From: Thermomicrobiaceae bacterium
GTDB lineage: Bacteria; Chloroflexota; Chloroflexia; Thermomicrobiales; Thermomicrobiaceae
Assembly (NCBI GenBank): GCA_007123655.1
Contig: SKKR01000195.1
Span: 1-9,145 of the forward strand
Reading direction: 5' to 3'
DNA: 9,145 nt
The notes under the pieces were generated by a model. The model was not told where the DNA came from. It did no database searches and saw only the letters and a program-made list of their open reading frames with translations. The position numbers and the translations under genes were made by a program. This document shows positions 1-5,833 of this stretch, piece after piece. Position 1 is the first letter of the stretch, and each line of letters starts with the position of its first letter.

Positions 1-27
1 ATTTGACGGGGATATGGGATAGGTGAC

Positions 28-66
28 ACTCCTAGGAGTCCTCGGAATTATGTGGAATCCTCCTAG
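28..66 (-). repeat. Stem-loop spanning the stop codon of the last operon gene
   Basis: Bases 32-41 (CTAGGAGTCC) pair with 54-56 (GGA) plus 60-66 (CTCCTAG), giving a 10-bp stem with a 3-base bulge (57-59) and a 12-base loop. Bases 28-39 (ACTCCTAGGAGT) also form a perfect 12-base palindrome that includes the TAG stop, so two competing structures are possible. No T-run follows on the minus strand, so it is not a classic intrinsic terminator. It could protect the mRNA 3' end or aid Rho-dependent termination. The pairing is seen; the function is inferred. Confidence 0.4.
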
Positions 67-1117
67 AAAATAATCCAGGGCTACTCGCAATCTGCTTCCC
101 CCGCCATCTCCAGCGTGTCAGAAGAAACACACCGGTACCGATCACCAGCACGCTCCAGTATGCGACGAACCGGTCCAGAACTGCCAGCGACGCAGCTACC
201 CCATCACTGAATCCCATCACGACCGCCGCGCCAACGATGCCTACTTCGACAAAGCCGAGTCCCGCCGGTGTCGCCGGAACCGCGGTCAGCAGGCTGGCAA
301 GCAGCGCGATGAACACTGCCTCCGGTATGCCGAGTCCGGCGCCGATCGCGAGCCCGATCAGATACATTCGGGCGCCCTCGAGGAACCAGATCACGGCGGT
401 AAGCGCCACAAGCGACGGCACTTTGCGATAGGACATTAGCGCGCCCTGTTCAAGACGAAGGTAGTGTGTCATTACCCGCTGGGGTACCAGTTTGCGAAAC
501 AGCGCGCGGTATCTGTAGGCAATCGAAAACGCGAACACGAGCGCGACTGCCAGGATCGCGGCGAACCAGAGCCAGTTCTCGAGGCGGTCTGGAAATCGCG
601 TTCCGAACACGATAACGCCGGACAAGACGAGAAGCGACGCCAGCGCGACGATATCCGCCAATCGCTCCGCCACGACCGTTCCGAGCGCGGTGCTGAACGA
701 CGTTCGCGAACGGCTCTTCAGCAGGTACCCGCGGTAGGCGTCGCCCAGTTTCGCCGGCAGCAGACAGTTAAAGTACCAGGACACCATGTAGATCGCCGCC
801 ATACCGCGCACGCGTGGCATCGCGTATCCGGGGTCCGGGCGGACCTCCGCGGAATCGAGCAGGTTTCTCCAGCGAAGTGAGCGAATGAAGATCGAGCCGT
901 AGTACGCGGCGAATGCGGCGATGACGTAGCCAATGTGCGCGTTTCTGAGCTGGGTCGAGATATCGCCCCAATTCAGATCCAGGCGGCTGATCGCGAAGAC
1001 GACGATCGCCGCACCGGCCAGAAACGAAAGGAGCGTTCTGGGCCGCATGATCCGCCGTCGAAGCCCGTAGTCGTCCTGCGTGTCATTCTGGTGGGACTCA
1101 TTCGGGTTCGATAACAC
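32..1117 (-). CDS. YbhN / LPG-synthase-TM family (PF03706-like) integral membrane protein
   Basis: Polytopic membrane protein resembling the transmembrane half of lysylphosphatidylglycerol synthase (YbhN/UPF0104, AglD-like), without the cytoplasmic acyltransferase domain. Visible family features, numbered from the GTG at 1117 (361 aa): an N-terminal TM ending in a 'SRLDLNW' segment (about 44-50), a second TM ending in 'RSLRWRNLL', the conserved 'LPAKLGDAYRGYLL' (about 120-133), 'VAERLADI' (about 149-156), 'PATPAGLGFVE' (about 281-291), and a basic C-terminal tail. Relatives are found in polysaccharide and glycolipid clusters and are thought to move or handle lipid-linked substrates; that role here is inferred. 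Start choice: the GTG at 1117 has GGGAG (1123-1127) five bases upstream and clears the intercistronic hairpins. The ATG at 1048 (338 aa, starting MRPRTLLS) fits the usual family N-terminus and is a real alternative. A GTG at 1222 would run back into the preceding gene and is unlikely. Last gene of the operon. Confidence 0.82.
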   Translation of the reverse strand: MLSNPNESHQNDTQDDYGLRRRIMRPRTLLSFLAGAAIVVFAISRLDLNWGDISTQLRNAHIGYVIAAFAAYYGSIFIRSLRWRNLLDSAEVRPDPGYAMPRVRGMAAIYMVSWYFNCLLPAKLGDAYRGYLLKSRSRTSFSTALGTVVAERLADIVALASLLVLSGVIVFGTRFPDRLENWLWFAAILAVALVFAFSIAYRYRALFRKLVPQRVMTHYLRLEQGALMSYRKVPSLVALTAVIWFLEGARMYLIGLAIGAGLGIPEAVFIALLASLLTAVPATPAGLGFVEVGIVGAAVVMGFSDGVAASLAVLDRFVAYWSVLVIGTGVFLLTRWRWRGKQIASSPGLFSRRIPHNSEDS

Positions 1118-1134
1118 CGCTACTCCCGGTCGAC

Positions 1135-1172
1135 GATCACCATGATCCCGGCACCCGGCCAGGCCGTGCCGG
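1135..1172 (-). repeat. Two tandem stem-loops in the only intercistronic gap of the operon
   Basis: Directly after the stop codon of the 1173-2738 gene (minus strand), CCGGCAC (1148-1154) pairs perfectly with GTGCCGG (1166-1172) around an 11-base loop that can itself add three GC pairs. It is followed at once by GATCA-CCA-TGATC (1135-1147), a 5-bp hairpin. Together they fill 38 of the 55 bases before the preferred start at 1117. Neither is followed by a T-run on the minus strand, so an intrinsic terminator is not supported. An mRNA stability or processing element that uncouples the last gene is the likelier reading. Confidence 0.5.
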
Positions 1173-2738
1173 CTACCGGGAGAAATCGTACAGCATATGC
1201 GTTTCCCGATTTGATGCTTCACGGTATCTGCTGACGGTGAAATCGCGAAGAGTCACGATGACCGCGAGCGCCCACACAGCCATTAGCTGAATACTGATGT
1301 TGAGCACGTGGAGGTTTTCAAACATGTTGTGGACAGTTAACGCCGTGGTTACGCCGATTGCGCCGATGCCGATCGCGCTCGCAAGACCGTCAGGGCTGCG
1401 ATACGCACGCCACCCCACCCAGAATCCCGCGCCGATCAGCGCGAGGTACGCCAGCAGTCCCAGCACTCCTGTCTCCGCAAGCACGTGCAGGTAGTAGTTA
1501 TGCGCGTGCCCCTGAGAATCGATGAAATCAGGGTGGACCGCAAACTCTTTGAAGCGGTTGTCGAACTCCCCGACACCGATTCCGGTCCACGGGCTGCTGT
1601 CCCACATCGCGATTGCCGTCTGCCAGTGAGCCATTCGCTCCACGGCCGCGAAGTTCTCGTCGGTAACCGGCACGCCACGGATATCGCCGATCTGAGCCTG
1701 CTCCACCAGCTGCGAGAACCGGTCCTCCAGGACGGTGAGGACGGTACCTGACGCGCCCGCGAACAGCACGATTCCGATAGCAAACGCCGTGATGGTCGAC
1801 GCGACGACCGTGCGTCGTCCGAGCAGGATGACCATGACAAACAATGCTGCCGCCGTCCCGAGCCAGCCTCCACGCGAGAAACTCATCGCCATGCCGGCCA
1901 TACCGGCCGCGGCGCCGGCGCCTAGCACCAGCGTGGCGACCACGATCAGCACGAGCCCTCGTCGCTCCTGCGTGCTTGCCAGGAATCCGGCAACTCGTGC
2001 CCGGCGAAATGCCCCGAATCGGCGCCAGGTTTCGATCAATGCCCACACGGTCACCGGAATGAGCGGAAGCGCGACGATTTCGATATAGGCCGCGTAGCTG
2101 TTGGGCATTCCGAACGTTCCGTAGGCTCGTGAGAATCCCGGGCCGATTTCGAAGCTCTCCGGGCCAATGCCGAGAAGCGCCTGAAGCGCACCGAGAACTC
2201 CCTGGACGATCGCAATTCCCGCCATGAGCAGGAGCGTGGCGATCACCTGTCTCCGTGTTCGTATGAACTGGAGGACCAGCCAGAACGCGAGCAGCGCGAT
2301 GATCCACCGATAGATTTCCGGGTACCCTGTTGCCGGAGTGTCGACGCTCCACAGGGATACCGCGAGGGTGGCGACGTACAGCACCCCGATCAGGATGAAC
2401 CGGGAGAATCTGAACGCGACGTTGCGACCGAAAATGAGAATCGGGGCAATTGCCAGCGAACCGGCCACCGCTGCTCTCGTCGCCGTGAGTGGCACGCCTT
2501 CCGGAACGGGGGCAAGATCCTGGACGGGGACCGAGGCCAGAATTCCGAGCGGCATCAGCACGGGATGAACCAGCAAAACGACCGCAACCAGCGGCGCGGC
2601 AAGAAGCGCAGCGTCTAGCGGGAACGGCAGCGCCACGATCACCAGGACGACGAGCAGAACCCCGAACCCGGTCACTAGTCTATCGAGTCGCCATCCGTCC
2701 TTATCATGAAGGACGCGGTCTATCGCCGGACGTAACAT
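1173..2738 (-). CDS. O-antigen ligase / polymerase family protein (Wzy_C, PF04932-like), second copy
   Basis: A 521-aa polytopic membrane protein with the layout of Wzy polymerases and WaaL ligases: about a dozen hydrophobic segments and a long extracytoplasmic loop in the C-terminal half. Motifs seen: 'GTFGMPNSYAAYIEI' (207-221), 'SFSRGGWLG' (286-294), 'HWQTAIAMWDSSPWTGIGVG' (371-390), and the loop signature 'HAHNYYLHVLAETGVLGLL' (411-429) with H413, N414 and E422. Members act on undecaprenyl-linked glycans outside the membrane, either polymerising repeat units or ligating the chain to a lipid or protein acceptor. Sequence alone cannot decide which. The ATG at 2738 lies inside the upstream gene (35-base overlap), which points to translational coupling; a GAGGA sits about 11 bases upstream, rather far for a good ribosome site. 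It is clearly a different subfamily member from the 3663-5075 gene, with longer loops and different motif wording, so it is not a recent tandem duplicate. Confidence 0.88.
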   Translation of the reverse strand: MLRPAIDRVLHDKDGWRLDRLVTGFGVLLVVLVIVALPFPLDAALLAAPLVAVVLLVHPVLMPLGILASVPVQDLAPVPEGVPLTATRAAVAGSLAIAPILIFGRNVAFRFSRFILIGVLYVATLAVSLWSVDTPATGYPEIYRWIIALLAFWLVLQFIRTRRQVIATLLLMAGIAIVQGVLGALQALLGIGPESFEIGPGFSRAYGTFGMPNSYAAYIEIVALPLIPVTVWALIETWRRFGAFRRARVAGFLASTQERRGLVLIVVATLVLGAGAAAGMAGMAMSFSRGGWLGTAAALFVMVILLGRRTVVASTITAFAIGIVLFAGASGTVLTVLEDRFSQLVEQAQIGDIRGVPVTDENFAAVERMAHWQTAIAMWDSSPWTGIGVGEFDNRFKEFAVHPDFIDSQGHAHNYYLHVLAETGVLGLLAYLALIGAGFWVGWRAYRSPDGLASAIGIGAIGVTTALTVHNMFENLHVLNISIQLMAVWALAVIVTLRDFTVSRYREASNRETHMLYDFSR

Positions 2739-3666
2739 AGGAACTCAGGTCCTCGATCGTTGCCCGGAGCCCCTCTTCGATGCCGATTGTCGGTTCCCAC
2801 CCCAGGAGTGACCTGGCGCGAGTGATATCCGGGCAGCGCAGGTAGGGGTCATCCTCACGCGCCGGCTCATAACTTATTCGCGACGACGAATTGCACGCCT
2901 CGATGATCGTTTCGGCGATCTCCTGGACGCTCCGCTCATCCGGGTTTCCCAGGTTGATTACCTGCCCGCTGGTCCCGGGCGCTTCCATGGCGCGTATGAT
3001 GCCTCGCACCAGATCCGTTACGTAACACAAGGACCGCGTTTGCTGGCCGTCCCCAAAGATCGTCAACGGATCGTCCCGGAGTGCGTTCATGATGAACGCG
3101 GGGATAACCCGGCCATCGTCCGGGTCGCTGCGCGGCCCGTAGGTGTTGAAGATCCTGATAATTCGGCCATCGAGTCCAAAGTTCCGGATGTACTCCATTG
3201 TAAGCGACTCGCCGAAGCGTTTGCTCTCGTCATAGCAACTACGCGGGCCGACGGGATTGACGTTTCCGAAATACGATTCGTGCTGTGGGTGGACCTCGGG
3301 ATCACCGTACGCTTCGGACGTTGATGCGAAGAGAAAGCCAGCGTTCATTGTCTGGGCGATCTGGATCAGGTTGTGCGTACCGATCGAGTTCGTCAGGTGC
3401 GTGAGAATTGAATTACGCATGTAGCCAACCGGGCTTGCGGGACTGGCGAGGTGGTAGACCAGATCGAACTGGTCATCGGGTGTCCACGGGTTGGTGATAT
3501 CGTGCTCAACCAGCCGGAAGCTTTCGTGGTTGCTGAGATGCCGGATGTTGACGTTTCTGCCGGTTACGAAGTTATCGACCCCTGTGACCTGGTGTCCTGA
3601 CGCGAGCAGCGCGTCACAGAGATGCGATCCAATGAATCCCGCCGCGCCTGCGACCAGTACCTTCAC
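2704..3666 (-). CDS. uxs: UDP-glucuronate decarboxylase (UDP-xylose synthase), extended SDR family
   Basis: Converts UDP-glucuronate to UDP-xylose and CO2 with bound NAD+ (EC 4.1.1.35), in the cytoplasm. The 320-aa length fits bacterial UXS. Seen: Rossmann motif 'GAAGFIGS' (7-14), D31 for the NAD ribose, the UXS-type substrate loop 'LASPASPVGYM' (73-83), catalytic 'STSEAYGDP' (115-123, T116/S117/E118), 'GNVNPVGPRSCYDESKR' (134-150) with the YxxxK pair Y145 and K149, 'RIFNTYGPR' (171-179), 'GDGQQTRSLCYVTDL' (205-219) and the C-terminal 'RCPDITRARSLLGWEP' (277-292). These block patterns are specific to UXS rather than to the UDP-glucose 4-epimerase or dTDP-glucose dehydratase branches. The start is GTG, with AAAGGA (3672-3677) five bases upstream and a 4-base GTGA overlap with the preceding gene. 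It is the only nucleotide-sugar enzyme in the operon, so a pentose (xylose or a derivative) in the glycan is a fair inference. Confidence 0.93.
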   Translation of the reverse strand: MKVLVAGAAGFIGSHLCDALLASGHQVTGVDNFVTGRNVNIRHLSNHESFRLVEHDITNPWTPDDQFDLVYHLASPASPVGYMRNSILTHLTNSIGTHNLIQIAQTMNAGFLFASTSEAYGDPEVHPQHESYFGNVNPVGPRSCYDESKRFGESLTMEYIRNFGLDGRIIRIFNTYGPRSDPDDGRVIPAFIMNALRDDPLTIFGDGQQTRSLCYVTDLVRGIIRAMEAPGTSGQVINLGNPDERSVQEIAETIIEACNSSSRISYEPAREDDPYLRCPDITRARSLLGWEPTIGIEEGLRATIEDLSSYVTSGDRPRPS

Positions 3667-5075
3667 GTTTGTCCTTTCGGGTGATTCTGACCAGTTTCGT
3701 CAGATTCCATAACATTTTCGTTCGAGCGGAGCAGCAGAACCAGGAGCCAGAAGCTCATTGCCAGCTCCGGCAGGAAGTACGTCTGGTCGACCAGCCCATG
3801 TACGAACGCGGCGATGATGCCACCAGCGGCGGCGAGCGCAATGCGGTCGTTGACCCGCAACGCCGTGCGAACCCGACTGATCCACAGCACGGCCAACAGT
3901 GCGGCAATCAGCACTCCGATTATACCGAGCGACAGCCACACATCGAGGAGAACGTTATGTGGATGCGACGTGAACCGTTCCGGCCACGCTTCGGGAGAAA
4001 CGTATCGGGGAAGGTACTGGTAGAGAAACTGGTCCAGTCCGACCCCGGTGACCGGGTGATCCTGGATCATCGCAACTGATGATCGCCAGAGTTCGAACCG
4101 CAGCGAACCACTCCCACCTCCGGCGAATGACAGAGTTCGTTCCGGAGCGACGACGCCAATTCCAACCACGACCAGAGCGGCGGCACCCGCTCCGAACGCG
4201 GCAAGTGGCTTCGCCCGGGTGAGCAGAAGAATCAAGAGGATACCCACGATCATGCCGAGGACCGCTCCACGGGAGAACGTCAGGACGGTCACGAGGAGAA
4301 CGAAAACGCTCGCCAACATCCAGGGCGGAGAGATCCGTGTGCGAACCAGGAGGGCACTGATGACTCCAACGACAGCAGCCCGCTCCAGTACGAGCGCCAG
4401 TGCGTTTGGATGTGGTGCAATGCCGGAAAGCCGGGTGATTGAATCGGCCTGAATTCCTCCGCCGGCAAGTCCGTCCACAACCGCGATTGCCGAGCTTACA
4501 ACGGCACCGGCGAGGAACAGAACGACGGCCAGGTGCCGATGCGTTGTCACAGCGAGAACTGGTCCCGCGATGACCACATACGCCACCGGGATGAGGATTG
4601 TCCAGCGAAATGTTCTGAGACTTTCCGAGACGTAGTCCGGATCTGCCATCCATATCAATGCGATGAACCCGGCAACGAGAGTCAGCAACGCAATGGCCAG
4701 CGCGAACCGGTCGGGAACGACCGACTCAAATGACAACAGCCCCCGTTCCCAGATGTCGCGTCTGTTTCGCCAGGAATACGCCAGCGCCCGCGGCGCATAT
4801 CCGACGATAGCGCCCGCCACCAGCACTTCCAGAACGTTCAGCTGCAGTTCGCCAAGCTGGAGAGGCTCGAACGAGAGCGCGATGGCCCCCGGCACCGCGA
4901 GAACCAGCGCACGTGGATGGACAAGTGCGAATGCGAGCACCGCACCCGGGGCGATCCAGGCGGCAATGCCAACGTCCAGAAACGCTGGTGTGAGGGCGAT
5001 GATCAAGAGCACAAAGACGTACGCCAGTTCCCGGTACACGAGGTGGTGATAGGGCTCCAGCGCTGATCCGATCAT
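3663..5075 (-). CDS. O-antigen ligase / polymerase family protein (Wzy_C, PF04932-like), first copy
   Basis: A 470-aa polytopic membrane protein. Wzy/WaaL features seen: 'GIAPHPNALALVLE' (218-231), 'TFSRGAVLG' (266-274), the start of the large extracytoplasmic loop 'RFELWRSSVAMIQDHPVTG' (326-344) followed by 'VGLDQFLYQYLPRY', and the loop-end signature 'SHPHNVLLDVWLSLGIIG' (370-387) with H373 and N374. Further TM segments follow, then a polar cytoplasmic tail. The likely role is polymerisation, or transfer to an acceptor, of a polyprenol-linked glycan on the outer face of the membrane. The ATG at 5075 overlaps the previous stop by 4 bases (ATGA) and has GGAG (5081-5084) five bases upstream, so this gene probably has good independent initiation as well as coupling. 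Whether this copy or the one at 1173-2738 is the polymerase cannot be read from sequence; an O-oligosaccharyltransferase role is also possible. Confidence 0.9.
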   Translation of the reverse strand: MIGSALEPYHHLVYRELAYVFVLLIIALTPAFLDVGIAAWIAPGAVLAFALVHPRALVLAVPGAIALSFEPLQLGELQLNVLEVLVAGAIVGYAPRALAYSWRNRRDIWERGLLSFESVVPDRFALAIALLTLVAGFIALIWMADPDYVSESLRTFRWTILIPVAYVVIAGPVLAVTTHRHLAVVLFLAGAVVSSAIAVVDGLAGGGIQADSITRLSGIAPHPNALALVLERAAVVGVISALLVRTRISPPWMLASVFVLLVTVLTFSRGAVLGMIVGILLILLLTRAKPLAAFGAGAAALVVVGIGVVAPERTLSFAGGGSGSLRFELWRSSVAMIQDHPVTGVGLDQFLYQYLPRYVSPEAWPERFTSHPHNVLLDVWLSLGIIGVLIAALLAVLWISRVRTALRVNDRIALAAAGGIIAAFVHGLVDQTYFLPELAMSFWLLVLLLRSNENVMESDETGQNHPKGQT

Positions 5076-5833
5076 TCCGTCTCCGTGACGCGCCGGCCTC
5101 GTTGCCGCGTGTCGACGTTGGTGCCGTGCCGCGAACTCAGTGCCCTGAGGCCGGTTCGAAGGATCAGGAACATGCCGCCGGCGAGCCCCGCGTACATCAT
5201 GACGAATGCCCAGGTGAAAGGCGTCGCAGCCTCGACCTCGAAGCCGGATATCGCCACTTCGCCGTCACCGGCGACGGTGAGTTCGACGATGTGCTCGCCA
5301 TGAGCCAGACCGCTGGCGAGCGGGATCGGCTGGTCCACCGCCTGTCCCGCCCAGAGATTGACGTACGATCCACCGTCATCGATCAAAAGGTGATCGACCT
5401 CCCGATCATTGACGTGAACATACGCTCGACCGGCTTCCGGCCCCGTGCGGGCGAGGACCGAGATGTCCGTCCCATAGAACGCGACATACATCGTGCTCCC
5501 TGATTGCTGGCTCGCCAGCCATTCGGACTCGCCGATTTCCTGTTCCACCCACTCTCCGCTTGTTGCATGATCGACGGTCGCAATGGAATGGTCTCCAGGT
5601 GTCATAAGCGCGTGTCCAGACAATAACTCGCTGGATTCAGGATCACGCGGGGTACGAATCTCGGGCAGGGTTCGCTCCAGATTCGTAACCCATATGAACG
5701 ATCCGAAGAGGACGATTGCCGCGGCTGCGAGCAGAACGCCCCGCCCCAGCGTTTGCCACGGAGAATCACTCGTTGAAGAGTCACCGTCCGTCGCTGGTCG
5801 GGCGCGCTGTTCGTTATCCATCGACCCGCTCAT
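5072..5833 (-). CDS. Unknown two-TM protein with an extracytoplasmic beta-rich domain
   Basis: A 253-aa protein I do not recognise as a named family. Layout: a polar N-terminal cytoplasmic stretch (1-30), TM helix (about 32-50, 'GVLLAAAAIVLFGSFIWV'), an extracytoplasmic domain (about 55-203) rich in short beta-like segments, a second TM (about 206-228) and a basic cytoplasmic tail. The domain core 'GSTMYVAFYGTDISV' (112-126) with 'AGRAYVHVN' (134-142) closely matches the C-terminal domain of the neighbouring glycoside hydrolase (GTDLS at 450-454, AGRAYISLN at 464-472), and in both proteins a TM segment follows. The pattern is reminiscent of galactose-binding-like beta-sandwich modules, so glycan binding is plausible but unproven. 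There are no catalytic motifs I can point to. Start: the ATG at 5833 overlaps the upstream stop by 4 bases (ATGA); there is no clear ribosome site, so coupling is likely. The ATG at 5821 is an alternative. Possible roles are a scaffold or glycan-binding partner for the hydrolase or the polymerase that follows. Confidence 0.8.
   Translation of the reverse strand: MSGSMDNEQRARPATDGDSSTSDSPWQTLGRGVLLAAAAIVLFGSFIWVTNLERTLPEIRTPRDPESSELLSGHALMTPGDHSIATVDHATSGEWVEQEIGESEWLASQQSGSTMYVAFYGTDISVLARTGPEAGRAYVHVNDREVDHLLIDDGGSYVNLWAGQAVDQPIPLASGLAHGEHIVELTVAGDGEVAISGFEVEAATPFTWAFVMMYAGLAGGMFLILRTGLRALSSRHGTNVDTRQRGRRVTETE

Noticed and set aside
3..31. TTGACG at 3-8 as a plus-strand promoter -35 element
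   Set aside because: No plausible -10 follows at 16-18 bases, and it would transcribe antisense into the last operon gene.
543..566. Possible sortase or exosortase sorting signal at the hydrolase C-terminus (residues 543-566 of the 5830-7530 protein)
   Set aside because: Hydrophobic helix plus Arg-Arg is suggestive, but there is no LPXTG, PEP or similar recognition motif before it, so a plain TM anchor is the simpler call. The coordinates given here are residue numbers; in bases this is about 5833-5904.
1049..1222. N-terminal extension of the YbhN-type protein from a GTG at 1222
   Set aside because: It overlaps the preceding gene's end, covers two hairpins, and encodes a Cys/Arg/Gly-rich stretch unlike the family N-terminus; 1117 or 1048 fit better.
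1528..2352. 274-codon alternative minus-strand frame inside the second Wzy-type gene
   Set aside because: It is Arg/Gly/His-rich with no membrane segments, while the overlapping frame has full Wzy_C signatures.
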